Assembly: GCA_038205135.1 (NCBI GenBank) | Contig: JBBRCF010000001.1 | Location: forward strand, 44,439 to 108,438 | Length of the DNA stretch: 64,000 bases | Direction of reading: 5' to 3' | Source of the DNA: UBA9554 sp038205135 | Lineage (GTDB): Bacteria; Pseudomonadota; Alphaproteobacteria; Rhodobacterales; Rhodobacteraceae | Shown here: piece after piece, positions 39,598-48,717 of the stretch | Layout of the letters: each line of letters opens with the position of its first letter | Position numbering within the stretch: the first letter of the stretch is position 1 | The notes under the pieces: generated by a model | Seen by the model: the letters and a program-made list of their open reading frames with translations, nothing else | The model's database searches: none | What the model was told of the DNA's origin: nothing | Program-made: the position numbers and the translations under genes

Positions 39598-40161
39598 TTG
39601 CGTCCCGAACCGCCGCCATCGCTTGGGGCCGACCTGCGCGCCTTGCGCCGTGCGCGGGGATTGACGCTGCAGGCCATGGCCGATGGCATGGGGCGGTCGG
39701 TCGGCTGGGTCAGCCAGGTGGAACGCGACCTGTCCCAGCCTGCCATCACCGATCTGCGCGCCTTGGCGGACCTGCTGGGAGTGCCGCTGTCGGTGCTGTT
39801 CGGCGCGGCACGCGCGCCCGTTGCCGAGGAAGGCCATATCGTCCGCGCCGGCGCGCGGCGCAGTCTGGGCCATCGCGCGGCGGGTTTGATCGAAGAACTG
39901 CTGTCCCCCGACCTGACCGATGATTTCGAGGTGGTGCATTCCACCTTTGCCCCCGGCGCCCGGTTCGACCATGCGCAGGGGCGACCCACGCAGGAACTGG
40001 GCATCATGATTTCGGGCCATCTGGACCTGACGATCGGCGCGCGTGCCTTTTCCGTTGGCCCCGGTGACAGTTTCCGCATCCGCGCCACGCCGTTCGGCTG
40101 GCACAACCCACATGACACACCCGCCGTGGCGATCTGGGTGATCGCCCCGCCGGTTTATTAA
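39598..40161 (+). CDS. XRE family regulator with C-terminal cupin domain
   Basis: A 187-residue transcription regulator. Residues about 8-65 are an XRE helix-turn-helix (LGADLRALRRARGLTLQAMADGMGRSVGWVSQVERDLSQPAITDLRALADLLGV). Residues about 100-187 form a cupin sensor (GRPTQELGIMISGHLDLTIGARAFSVGPGDSFRI). Such regulators (PuuR/SutR-like) sense small amino acids or amines. There is no ATG; TTG at 39598 follows GAGGC and gives the best N-terminus. The DMGDH-like gene begins 11 bases downstream, so it is probably the local regulator of the methylamine operon and of itself via the repeats upstream. Confidence 0.88.
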   Translation: MRPEPPPSLGADLRALRRARGLTLQAMADGMGRSVGWVSQVERDLSQPAITDLRALADLLGVPLSVLFGAARAPVAEEGHIVRAGARRSLGHRAAGLIEELLSPDLTDDFEVVHSTFAPGARFDHAQGRPTQELGIMISGHLDLTIGARAFSVGPGDSFRIRATPFGWHNPHDTPAVAIWVIAPPVY

Positions 40162-40172
40162 CGGAGACGATG

Positions 40173-42614
40173 ATGGCCGATTTTCCGACAACAGCACGTG
40201 TGGTGATCATCGGCGGGGGCGCTGTCGGGGTGTCGTCGCTGTATCATCTGGCAAAGCTAGGCTGGACCGATTGCGTGCTGCTGGAAAAGAACGAACTGAC
40301 CGCGGGTAGCACCTGGCACGCGGCGGGCAATTGCCCGACCTTCAGCACGTCATGGTCGGTGATGAACATGCAGCGCTATTCGACGGAACTGTATCGCACC
40401 CTCGGCGCAGACGTGGATTATCCGATGAATTACCACGTCACCGGGTCGATCCGTCTGGCGCATTCCCGCGAACGCATGCAGGAATTTGCCCGCGCCAAGG
40501 GGATGGGCCGGTATCAGGGCATGGCCCTGGACATCCTCGGCGTCGATGACATCAAATCGCGCTATCCGTTTCTGGAAACCCATGATCTGCAGGGCGCGTT
40601 GTACGATCCGAACGACGGCGACATCGACCCCGCCCAACTCACGCAGGCGCTGGCCAAGGGCGCGCGCCAGATGGGTGCGACGATCCTGCGGTTCTGCCCC
40701 GCGACAGGTGTCAGCCGCGAAAACGGCGAATGGATCGTCCACACCGCACAAGGCGATATCCGCTGCGAATACGTCGTCAACGCCGCCGGATATTACGCGC
40801 AGCGCGTCGGTGAATGGTTCAAACCCTATGGCGGACGCACCGTGCCGATGATGGTGATGAGCCACCAGTATCTGCTGTTCGACGAGGTCCCCGAAGTGCG
40901 CGATTGGGCGGTGGCGGCGGGTCACAAACTGCCGCTGCTGCGCGATGTCGATACTTCATATTACCTGCGGCAGGAAAAGAACGGTTTCAACCTTGGCCCC
41001 TATGAACGGAATTGCCGGGCGCATTGGGTGCAGCCCGGCGACCCGATGCCCGAAGATTTCAGTTTTCAGCTGTATCCCGACGATCTGGACCGGCTGGAAC
41101 CCTACATCGAGGATGCGCTGGCCCGCGTGCCAGTGCTGGCCCAGGCCGGCGTGTCCAAGGTGATCAACGGCCCCATTCCCTATGCGCCCGATGGTCTGCC
41201 GCTGATCGGGCCGATGCCGGGTGTGCCCAATGCGTTCGAGGCTTGCGTCTTTACCTTTGGCATCGCGCAGGCGGGCGGCGCGGGCAAGGTGCTGGCGGAA
41301 TGGGTCACCAAAGGTGCGACCGAATGGGACATGTGGTCCTGCGATCCGCGCCGGTTCACGGATTATACCGACCGCGATTACTGCATCGAGACGGGGAAAG
41401 AGGTCTATGGCTACGAATACGCCATGCATTTCCCGCGCGCCTGCTGGCCCGCCGGGCGTGACCGCCGCCTGTCGGCGTTGCACGGACGGCTGGCAGCGGC
41501 TGGCGCGCAATTCGGCGCCTACAACGGCTGGGAACGCCCGAACTGGTACGCCGCAGCTGGCGATGACATATCCTGGGACGCGACCCAGACCTGGAACCGC
41601 GCCGGTCCCTGGGCGCCCCGCATCGCCGCCGAATGCACGGCGATGCGCGATCATTGCGGCATCGTGGCGCTGCCCGGTTTCACCCGCCTGCGCGTCACTG
41701 GCCCCGGCGCGCGCGCGCATGTCGATGCCCTGACCGCGTCGCGCCTGCCGAAACCGGGCCGCGTCGGCCTGTGCTATTTCCCGGACGCGCGGGGCCGGGT
41801 GCTGACCGAGATGACGGTGATGGTCACGGATGATACCCGCGTCGATCTGATCACCGCCGGCGTCGCGCAATGGCATGACGGCGAGGTGCTGTCGCGCAAC
41901 GCACCGCCGGGTGTCACCGTGACGGATCACTCCGCCGATCTGGAATGCCTGATCCTGTCCGGCCCGCGCGCCCGCGAAATCCTCGCGCCGCTGACGGATG
42001 CCGACCTGACAAAGCCATGGCTTTCGGTGCTGACGGGCGTCACCGTCGCAGGCCGCCCTGCCACGCTGTTGCGGGTGTCCTTTGCCGGCGAATTGGGCTG
42101 GGAAATCCACATGTCCCCCGAAGATGCCCCTGCGATCTGGGACGCACTTGCGGCGGCGGGTGTCACGCCCGTCGGCATGTGGGCGCTGAATTCCCTGCGC
42201 ATCGAAAAGGCCTACCGCGCGTGGAAGGGCGACCTGTCCACCGACTACACCCTGCTGGAATCGGGGCTCGACCGCTTCATTGACTGGTCAAAGGATTTCC
42301 CCGGCAAGCCGGCGCTCGTGGCCGAACAGGCCACCGGCCCGCGCAAGCGGTTCGTCACCCTGCGCGTCGAGGCTGCCGATTGTGACGCGCCCTATATGTC
42401 AACCCTCTGGCATGACGGCCAGGTCGTCGGTGAAACCACCTCGGGCGAGTGGGGATACCGCGTCGATGCCTCGCTGGCCTTGGCGATGATCCGCGCCGAT
42501 CTGGCGGTCCCGGGCACCGAAATCGCTGTCGAAATCTATGGCGACCGCGTCCGTGCCACGGTGCTGCCGGATGGCCCGGCCTGGGACGCCACCAATGAAA
42601 GGCTGCGCGCATGA
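40173..42614 (+). CDS. Dimethylglycine/sarcosine dehydrogenase-like flavoprotein (FAD + GcvT domains), first copy
   Basis: An 813-residue two-domain enzyme that oxidatively N-demethylates a methylated amino acid and hands the one-carbon unit to tetrahydrofolate. The N-terminal FAD domain starts VVIIGGGAVGVSSLYHL. His49 in STWHAAGN is the position of covalent FAD attachment in the DMGDH/SarDH family. The C-terminal half (about 430-813) is a GcvT/aminomethyltransferase-like folate domain (LRVSFAGELGWEIHMSPEDAPAIWDAL, MWALNSLRIEKAYRAWKGDL). ATGs at 40170 and 40173 are both possible; GGAG favours the second. It overlaps the methyltransferase gene by ATGA. The exact substrate is inferred. Confidence 0.88.
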   Translation: MADFPTTARVVIIGGGAVGVSSLYHLAKLGWTDCVLLEKNELTAGSTWHAAGNCPTFSTSWSVMNMQRYSTELYRTLGADVDYPMNYHVTGSIRLAHSRERMQEFARAKGMGRYQGMALDILGVDDIKSRYPFLETHDLQGALYDPNDGDIDPAQLTQALAKGARQMGATILRFCPATGVSRENGEWIVHTAQGDIRCEYVVNAAGYYAQRVGEWFKPYGGRTVPMMVMSHQYLLFDEVPEVRDWAVAAGHKLPLLRDVDTSYYLRQEKNGFNLGPYERNCRAHWVQPGDPMPEDFSFQLYPDDLDRLEPYIEDALARVPVLAQAGVSKVINGPIPYAPDGLPLIGPMPGVPNAFEACVFTFGIAQAGGAGKVLAEWVTKGATEWDMWSCDPRRFTDYTDRDYCIETGKEVYGYEYAMHFPRACWPAGRDRRLSALHGRLAAAGAQFGAYNGWERPNWYAAAGDDISWDATQTWNRAGPWAPRIAAECTAMRDHCGIVALPGFTRLRVTGPGARAHVDALTASRLPKPGRVGLCYFPDARGRVLTEMTVMVTDDTRVDLITAGVAQWHDGEVLSRNAPPGVTVTDHSADLECLILSGPRAREILAPLTDADLTKPWLSVLTGVTVAGRPATLLRVSFAGELGWEIHMSPEDAPAIWDALAAAGVTPVGMWALNSLRIEKAYRAWKGDLSTDYTLLESGLDRFIDWSKDFPGKPALVAEQATGPRKRFVTLRVEAADCDAPYMSTLWHDGQVVGETTSGEWGYRVDASLALAMIRADLAVPGTEIAVEIYGDRVRATVLPDGPAWDATNERLRA

Positions 42615-43507
42615 CCGCGATTACACTTCTGGACGGGTCGGTCGGACAGGAAATCGTCCACCGCCACGGCAAACCGCCAACGAACCTGTGGTCCACATCG
42701 GTGATGATGGACGCCCCTGAGGTGGTGCGCGCCGTGCATCTGGACCATTTCCGCGCCGGGGCCACCATCGCCACCGCCAACACCTATGCCCTGCACCGTG
42801 ACCGGCTGGATCGCGCGGGCATCGGCGACCGCTTTGCGCCCTTGATCGACACCGCGCTGCTAGAGGCCGCAGCGGCGCGTGACGCCCACGGGTCCGGTCG
42901 CATCGCCGGGTCACTGGGGCCGCTGGGTGCGTCCTACCGCGCCGATCTGGGCGCAGACCCCGCCACAGCCGCGCCGCTGTTTGCGGAAATTATCGCGCAG
43001 ATGCAGGGCCGCGTGGACCTGCTGTTGATCGAAACTGTCGCAGGCATCGCCCAGGCACAAGGCGCGCTGATCGCTGCCTTGGCGTCGAACATCCCGACCT
43101 GGCTGTCGCTGACGGTGGATGACGACGACGGCACGCGTCTGCGGTCCGGCGAACCGCTCGCCGATATCGCGCCCCTGCTGGCACAATACACCCCGCAGGC
43201 CTTGCTCCTGAACTGTTCCCGGCCGGAATCCATCGCCGCCGGTCTGCCGATCCTCGCCACGCTCAGCCTGCCCTTCGGGGCCTATGCCAACGGCTTCACG
43301 CATATCAGCGCCGCTTTCCTGCAATCCTCGCCCACTGTCGATGCCCTGACCGCGCGCCGCGACCTTGGCCCGGCGGACTATGCCGATTTCGCCATGGCCT
43401 GGGTCGATCAGGGTGCCACGATCCTCGGCGGCTGCTGCGAAGTCGGCCCCGCCCATATCGCCGAGATCGCCCGCCGTCTGCAGGCGGCTGGCCATACCAT
43501 CACCTGA
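42611..43507 (+). CDS. Homocysteine S-methyltransferase family protein (betaine-homocysteine methyltransferase-like)
   Basis: Zinc-dependent methyltransferase of 298 residues, transferring a methyl group from betaine, S-methylmethionine or a similar donor to homocysteine. The zinc Cys ligands are Cys202 (LLNCSRPES) and Cys275-Cys276 (ILGGCCEVGPAHI). The N-terminal LLDGSVGQEI and ATIATANTYALHRDRL are family motifs. It lies between two dimethylglycine/sarcosine dehydrogenase-like genes, overlapping the first by ATGA, which favours a betaine donor giving dimethylglycine for those enzymes. A generic MmuM role is the alternative. Confidence 0.88.
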   Translation: MTAITLLDGSVGQEIVHRHGKPPTNLWSTSVMMDAPEVVRAVHLDHFRAGATIATANTYALHRDRLDRAGIGDRFAPLIDTALLEAAAARDAHGSGRIAGSLGPLGASYRADLGADPATAAPLFAEIIAQMQGRVDLLLIETVAGIAQAQGALIAALASNIPTWLSLTVDDDDGTRLRSGEPLADIAPLLAQYTPQALLLNCSRPESIAAGLPILATLSLPFGAYANGFTHISAAFLQSSPTVDALTARRDLGPADYADFAMAWVDQGATILGGCCEVGPAHIAEIARRLQAAGHTIT

Positions 43508-43562
43508 GCTTCTTCGGTTCAGAAATACCCCTGGGAGCGCGAGGGGCTGGCCCCTCGCTCCC
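43508..43562 (-). repeat. Dispersed intergenic repeat, copy B, with intercistronic hairpin
   Basis: Read on the minus strand, a GC-rich hairpin (GCGAGGGG / CCCCTCGC at 43539-43546 and 43551-43558, extended by GGGA / TCCC) is followed by GGGGTATTT, TGAAC and GAAGC. The 24-base tail matches copy A (18894-18917) at 19 positions. It lies inside the operon between the methyltransferase and the second dehydrogenase gene, where it may stabilise or attenuate the transcript. Confidence 0.6.
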
Positions 43563-43583
43563 GCTCGCAACAGGAGCCACATC

Positions 43584-46031
43584 ATGACCCAGATCCCCGC
43601 CCACGCCCGCGCTGTCATCATCGGTGGTGGTGTTGTCGGCTGTTCCGTCGCCTATCACCTCACGCAACTGGGTTGGACCGATGTCGTGCTGCTGGAACGC
43701 AAGGCGCTCACCTCCGGCACCACATGGCATGCCGCCGGTCTGATCGGGCAGTTGCGCGCTTCCGCCAACATGACCCGCCTCGCGCGCTATTCCGCCGAGC
43801 TTTACACCCGTCTGGAGGCCGAAACGGGTGTGGCCACCGGGTTCCGCAAGGTGGGCAGCATCTCCGCCGCGCTGACGGCGGAACGTCTGGAGGAACTGCA
43901 CCGCAACGCCGCCATGGCGCGCGCCTTTGGGGTCCCGGTCGAGGAACTGTCCCCATCCGAGATCAAATCCCGCTATCCGCATCTGAACATCGACGGCGTG
44001 ACCGGCGGCGTCTGGCTGCCTACCGATGGCCAGGGCGACCCCGGCAATATCGCCCGCGCCATGGCCAAGGGCGCGCAGCAGCGCGGCGCGGTCATCGCCG
44101 AACGGACCAAAGTCGCCGGCGTCACGCGCGCGGGCGACCGCATCGCCCATGTCGCGTGGCAGGCCGAGGATGGCACGGCGGGCAGCATTGCCTGCGATAC
44201 CGTGGTGAATTGTGCGGGCATGTGGGCGCGCGATCTGGGCACGATGATGGGCACCACGGTGCCGCTGCATGCCTGCGAACATTTCTACATCGTGTCGGAA
44301 CCCATTCCCGGTCTGGCGCAACTGCCGGTGCTGCGGGTGCCCGACGAATGCGCGTATTACAAAGAGGACGCCGGCAAGATGATGCTGGGCGCATTCGAGC
44401 CGAAATCAAAACCCTGGGGCATGGGCGGCATTGCTGAATCGTTCGAATTTGACCAGTTGCCCGATGATTTCGACCACTTCGAGCCGGTTCTGGAACAGGC
44501 CATTCACCGGATGCCGATGCTGGGCACCGCAGGCATCCACACCTTCTTCAACGGCCCTGAAAGCTTCACGCCCGACAATGCCTATCTGCTGGGTCAGGCC
44601 CCGGGTGCGGCGAATGTCTGGGTCGCCGCCGGGTTCAACTCCATCGGGATCCAGTCGGCGGGCGGCGCCGGCATGGCGCTGGCGCAATGGATGACGGAGG
44701 GCGAAAAGCCGTTCGATCTGGGCGATGTCGATGTCGCCCGCGCGCAGCCGTTCCAGCGCAATCGCCGCTATCTGGCAGAACGGGTCAGCGAAACCTTGGG
44801 TCTGCTCTATGCCGACCATTTCCCATATCGGCAAAAGGCCACCGCGCGCGGGGTGCGCCGCACGCCGTTCCACGACCGGTTGGCCGCACAGGGCGCGGTG
44901 TTTGGCGAAATCGCCGGCTGGGAACGCGCAAACTGGTTCGCGACGCCGGGGCAGGACACGTCCTACCAGTCAAGCTGGTTCCGGCAGTCGTGGTTCGACA
45001 ATGTCCGGTCCGAGGTCAACGCCCTGCGCACCGGCGTCGTGATGTATGACATGTCGTCCTTCGGCAAACTGCGGGTCGAAGGCCGCGACGCGTGCGCCTT
45101 TCTGAACCATGTTTGCGGGGCTGAGATGGACGTGGCGCAGGGGCGCATCGTCTACACCCAATTTCTGACCACGCAGGGCGGCATCGCGGCGGATGTCACC
45201 GTCACGCGGCTGTCAGAGACCGCCTATCTGGTGGTGACGCCCGCGGCGACGCGGTTGGCCGATCAGACCCACCTGCAACGCCACATTGGCGACCGCCATG
45301 TGGTTGTCACCGATGTGACCGCCGCCGAAGGCACGCTGGCGGTGATGGGCCCGCGTGCGCGCGATCTGTTGGCGCTGGTCAGCCCGGATGATTTCAGCAC
45401 CGCCGCGCATCCCTTCGGCACTGCGCGCGAGGTGGAACTGGGGCTGGGTCTGGCCCGCGCGCACCGGGTGTCCTATGTCGGCGAACTGGGGTGGGAGTTG
45501 TATGTCGGGGCTGACATGGCGCTGCATGCGTTCGACACGCTGTGGGATGCGGGGCAGGGGATCGGTCTGCGCCTTGGCGGCATGCACATGATGGACAGTG
45601 CGCGGATCGAAAAGGCCTATCGCCATTTCGGCCACGACATCACCTGCGAGGATCACGTGCTGGAAGCCGGGCTGGGGTTCGCCGTCAGTATGAAAAAGCC
45701 CGCCTTCATCGGGCGCGACGCCGTGCTGCGCAAACGTGATACCGGGCTGGACAAGCGGCTGCTGCAATTCCTTGCCCGCGATCCGGCGGCAATGTTCTAT
45801 CATAACGAACCGATCCTGCGCGATGGCCGCATCGTCGGGCATCTGTCCTCGGGCGCTTACGGCCATTGGCTGGGTGGTGCGGTGGGAATGGGCTATGTGC
45901 CCTGCGCTGGCGAAACCGTCGATGGCTTGCTGGAGTCCAACTGGGCGGTGGATGTCGCGGGGCGGCGGGTGGCGGTGACGGCGTCAGCCCGGCCGCTGTA
46001 TGACCCTGACAACACGCGGATCAGGGCCTGA
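43584..46031 (+). CDS. Dimethylglycine/sarcosine dehydrogenase-like flavoprotein (FAD + GcvT domains), second copy
   Basis: An 815-residue relative of the protein at 40173, with the same plan. FAD-binding VIIGGGVVGCSVAYHL is followed by His49 in TTWHAAGL (predicted covalent flavin site), and a GcvT-like folate domain lies from about residue 430 (YDMSSFGKLRVEGRDACAFLNHV, VSYVGELGWELYVGADMALHAFDTLWD, MDSARIEKAYRHFGHDI). TTWHAAGLIGQLR resembles dimethylglycine dehydrogenase more than the first copy does. The ATG at 43584 follows CAGGAG. It ends 11 bases inside the convergent rsmD gene. The two copies may act on successive substrates (dimethylglycine and sarcosine). Confidence 0.9.
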   Translation: MTQIPAHARAVIIGGGVVGCSVAYHLTQLGWTDVVLLERKALTSGTTWHAAGLIGQLRASANMTRLARYSAELYTRLEAETGVATGFRKVGSISAALTAERLEELHRNAAMARAFGVPVEELSPSEIKSRYPHLNIDGVTGGVWLPTDGQGDPGNIARAMAKGAQQRGAVIAERTKVAGVTRAGDRIAHVAWQAEDGTAGSIACDTVVNCAGMWARDLGTMMGTTVPLHACEHFYIVSEPIPGLAQLPVLRVPDECAYYKEDAGKMMLGAFEPKSKPWGMGGIAESFEFDQLPDDFDHFEPVLEQAIHRMPMLGTAGIHTFFNGPESFTPDNAYLLGQAPGAANVWVAAGFNSIGIQSAGGAGMALAQWMTEGEKPFDLGDVDVARAQPFQRNRRYLAERVSETLGLLYADHFPYRQKATARGVRRTPFHDRLAAQGAVFGEIAGWERANWFATPGQDTSYQSSWFRQSWFDNVRSEVNALRTGVVMYDMSSFGKLRVEGRDACAFLNHVCGAEMDVAQGRIVYTQFLTTQGGIAADVTVTRLSETAYLVVTPAATRLADQTHLQRHIGDRHVVVTDVTAAEGTLAVMGPRARDLLALVSPDDFSTAAHPFGTAREVELGLGLARAHRVSYVGELGWELYVGADMALHAFDTLWDAGQGIGLRLGGMHMMDSARIEKAYRHFGHDITCEDHVLEAGLGFAVSMKKPAFIGRDAVLRKRDTGLDKRLLQFLARDPAAMFYHNEPILRDGRIVGHLSSGAYGHWLGGAVGMGYVPCAGETVDGLLESNWAVDVAGRRVAVTASARPLYDPDNTRIRA

Positions 46032-46584
46032 ATTCCAGCAGGGTGAGCATGGTGTCGCCATAGCGCCGTGCGTCCAGCCGAGAAAACCCCGGCGGCGCGG
46101 GCTGCTCGGTGGTTTCTTCCCAGACGATCAACGCCCGGGGTGCGAGCCATCCCGCACCTTTCGCCGCCGTAAGCGCGGGCAGGCCCAGCCCCGCACCATA
46201 GGGCGGATCAAGGAACGCCAGCGACGCAGGTGCTGCATCGCAGACCGGCAGGCGGCGCGCATCGCAAGACAGGATGCGCGTTTCGCCTGCAATCCCCAAC
46301 AGGGCGATGTTCTGCCGCAACAGCGCCAACCCCACGCGCCCGTTTTCCACGAATGTCACGTGATCCGCGCCGCGCGACAGCGCTTCCAGCCCCAAGGCAC
46401 CGGTGCCCGCGAACAGGTCCAGCACCCGTGCGCCGGTCAACGGATCGCCGAACCGCCCGCCCGCCAGCATGGAAAACAGCGCTTCCCGCGTGCGATCCGT
46501 GGTCGGGCGCAGATGCGCGCCCGGATCGCCCTTGCCTACGGGAGTCAGCGCGCGCCCGCGAAACCGGCCGGCGATGATCCTCAC
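46021..46584 (-). CDS. rsmD: 16S rRNA (guanine(966)-N2)-methyltransferase
   Basis: SAM-dependent methyltransferase of 187 residues modifying G966 of 16S rRNA. The start MRIIAGRFRGRAL and RPTTDRTREALFSML are strong RsmD signatures. The SAM loop is LDLFAGTGALGLEALSRGA and the catalytic motif is LDPPYG. It overlaps the end of the convergent dehydrogenase gene by 11 bases and the upstream FAD enzyme gene by ATGA. Confidence 0.95.
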   Translation of the reverse strand: MRIIAGRFRGRALTPVGKGDPGAHLRPTTDRTREALFSMLAGGRFGDPLTGARVLDLFAGTGALGLEALSRGADHVTFVENGRVGLALLRQNIALLGIAGETRILSCDARRLPVCDAAPASLAFLDPPYGAGLGLPALTAAKGAGWLAPRALIVWEETTEQPAPPGFSRLDARRYGDTMLTLLEFRP

Positions 46585-47801
46585 GCCGACAGGGCTTTCA
46601 GGTCTGACGCCGGGTCCGCGACCGCAGCGGGCGCGATGCTGCGGCCCGCGTCGATCAGCCGTTTCGCAACCATATAGGCGCGCGGATCGTTCATCGCATC
46701 GACCGCCAACAGGTGGTCACCGGCGAAATACCACACCGACTGGCTGCCGGGTTTGTCGGTGGGGCGCAGGATCGTGCGGTCGTAACCGGTGTTCAGCCCG
46801 GTGATCTGCAATTTCACGTCGTACTGATCCGACCAGAACCACGGTTTCGGCACATAGATTTGCCCCGCCCCCAGCATGTTGTCGGCCACACATTCCGCCA
46901 TGTCGATGGCATTGGGCACCGATTCCAACCGCAGGCGGCCCGCTGGCGTGGCAAAGGATGCGCAATCCCCGGCGGTCCAGATCGCCGGATCATCGGTGCG
47001 GCAGGTCGCATCCGCCGCGATGCCGTTATCCACTGCTAGCCCGGCCCGTTCCGCCAAGGCCACGTTAGGCGTCACGCCGATGCCCACCAGTACCAGATCG
47101 CAGAGCAATTCGCGCCCGTTGGCCAGCCGCGCGGCGTTGACATGCCCACCGAAATCACTGGCACCTGACAGCCGGTCAAGCCCCACCCCTTCCAGGATGG
47201 TCACCCCGTGCCCGCCATGCAGCGCGCGGAAATAATCGGCGGTTTCAGGCGCGGCGACGCGGCCAAGGATGCGCGGCGCGGCCTCGATCAGGGTCACGTC
47301 CAGCCCGCGCTTGGCGGCCACCGCCGCCGCCTCCAGCCCGATATAGCCGCCGCCCACGATGATCATCCGCGCGCCCGCGATCATCGCCGGGGCCAGCGCA
47401 TCGGCATCGGCCAGATCGCGCATCACATGCACTCCGCCCAGATCGCCACCGATGGCGGCGGGCAACCGCCGCGGCGTGGCCCCGGTGGTCAGCGCAAGCT
47501 GATCATAGGGCATGTCCTCGTCCCCCATCAGCACGCGGCGACCGGCGCGGTCGATGCCGGTCACGCGCGTGCCGATCCGCAGGTCGATCGCCTGATCGGC
47601 ATAAAAGCTGGCGGGGCGCAGAAACAGCCGTTCCAGCGCCATTTCACCCAGCAGGTATTTCTTGGACAGCGGCGGGCGTTGATACGGCGGCGCGGGTTCC
47701 GCGCCGATCATCGTCAGCGCGCCCGCAAACCCCTGCGTCCGCAGCCGCGTGGCCAGCGCCACACCGGCCTGACCGGCCCCCACGATCACGATATGGGACA
47801 T
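46581..47801 (-). CDS. FAD-dependent ferredoxin/rubredoxin reductase-like oxidoreductase
   Basis: A 406-residue NAD(P)H:ferredoxin reductase of the putidaredoxin reductase type. The FAD motif is IVIVGAGQAGVALATRL, the NAD motif is IIVGGGYIGLEAAAVAAKRG, and the second FAD motif is IWTAGDCASFATP. The C-terminal reductase domain ends in RAYMVAKRLIDAGRSI. It would pass electrons to a [2Fe-2S] ferredoxin of an oxygenase or P450. No partner is close by; the downstream rsmD gene (ATGA overlap) is functionally unrelated. The specific partner is unknown. Confidence 0.88.
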   Translation of the reverse strand: MSHIVIVGAGQAGVALATRLRTQGFAGALTMIGAEPAPPYQRPPLSKKYLLGEMALERLFLRPASFYADQAIDLRIGTRVTGIDRAGRRVLMGDEDMPYDQLALTTGATPRRLPAAIGGDLGGVHVMRDLADADALAPAMIAGARMIIVGGGYIGLEAAAVAAKRGLDVTLIEAAPRILGRVAAPETADYFRALHGGHGVTILEGVGLDRLSGASDFGGHVNAARLANGRELLCDLVLVGIGVTPNVALAERAGLAVDNGIAADATCRTDDPAIWTAGDCASFATPAGRLRLESVPNAIDMAECVADNMLGAGQIYVPKPWFWSDQYDVKLQITGLNTGYDRTILRPTDKPGSQSVWYFAGDHLLAVDAMNDPRAYMVAKRLIDAGRSIAPAAVADPASDLKALSA

Positions 47802-47895
47802 GCCCGATCTCCGCTGAAATGCTGTGGTCTTGCATCTGCGGCCAGCCTATATCCCGGCACATAGGAAACGCAAACCCGCGCGATGGAGACCGCAT

Positions 47896-48384
47896 ATGAC
47901 GATTGCCGTAGGAGACCACCTGCCCGAGGTCACGTTGACCCGTTTTGGCGAAAAGGGACCCGAGCCCGTCGCGCTGGCCGATAAACTGAAGGGCCGCAAA
48001 GTTGCGATTTTCGCTGTGCCGGGTGCGTTCACCCCGACCTGCAGCATGGCGCATGTGCCCAGCTTTATCCGCACCAAGGACCAGTTCACGGCCAAGGGCG
48101 TCGATGAAATCATCTGCATTTCCGTCAACGACCCCTTCGTGATGAAGGCGTGGGGCGAGGCGACCGGTGCCACCACCGCCGGTCTGACCATGCTGGCGGA
48201 TGCCGAATCGAGCTTTACCAACGCAATCGGCATGGCGTTTTCCGCGCCGCCTGCCGGTCTGATCTCCCGGTCGCGCCGCTATGCGATGTATGCCGAAGAC
48301 GGCGTCGTAAAGGTGTTCCAGGCCGAAGAAGGCACCGGCACCTGTGAAGTGTCGGGTGGCGAGGCGCTGCTGGCGGCGATCTGA
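47896..48384 (+). CDS. Peroxiredoxin, Prx5 type
   Basis: Thiol peroxidase of 162 residues in the Prx5/hybrid group, reducing alkyl hydroperoxides and peroxynitrite. The peroxidatic Cys is in VPGAFTPTCSMAHVPSF near residue 49. VNDPFVMKAWGEATGA is the other conserved Prx5 segment. No fused glutaredoxin domain. The ATG at 47896 has GGAGACCGC upstream. An extension to 47824 is unlikely. It is the second peroxiredoxin in the window (see 24849). Confidence 0.94.
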   Translation: MTIAVGDHLPEVTLTRFGEKGPEPVALADKLKGRKVAIFAVPGAFTPTCSMAHVPSFIRTKDQFTAKGVDEIICISVNDPFVMKAWGEATGATTAGLTMLADAESSFTNAIGMAFSAPPAGLISRSRRYAMYAEDGVVKVFQAEEGTGTCEVSGGEALLAAI

Positions 48385-48417
48385 TGCCTTGTGGCCCGTC
48401 CTACAGGGGGCGGGCCT

Positions 48418-48708
48418 TCACAATGTATCGAACTTGCGGGCCAGTTTCACATCCAGCGGCGACAACCCGTCCACGTCATGCGTGGTCAAGGTTACCGTCA
48501 CAGTCCGATAGACATTGGTCCATTCCGGATGGTGGCCCCATTTTTCGGCCCAAAGCGCGGCGCGGGTCATCCAGCCGAACGCGGCGGTGAAATCCTCGAA
48601 CTGATAGACCTTGGTGATGGCGTCGCGCGTGGTGTCATGGGTCCACCCCGCATTCAACAGCGGTTCCAGCAGCGCTTTGCGCCCGGTTTCCGACAGTTTT
48701 TCAGTCAT
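48418..48708 (-). CDS. 4a-hydroxytetrahydrobiopterin dehydratase (PCD/DCoH family)
   Basis: A 96-residue pterin-4a-carbinolamine dehydratase, which regenerates the pterin cofactor after aromatic hydroxylation. The active-site motif EKWGHHPEWTNVYRTVTVTLTTHDVDGLS contains the conserved His-His-Pro-Glu-Trp. It normally partners phenylalanine hydroxylase, but no such gene is seen here; many bacteria use it with molybdopterin enzymes too. It lies 9 bases after the DUF482 gene on the same strand, probably co-transcribed. Confidence 0.93.
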   Translation of the reverse strand: MTEKLSETGRKALLEPLLNAGWTHDTTRDAITKVYQFEDFTAAFGWMTRAALWAEKWGHHPEWTNVYRTVTVTLTTHDVDGLSPLDVKLARKFDTL

Positions 48709-48717
48709 CTTTCCCTC

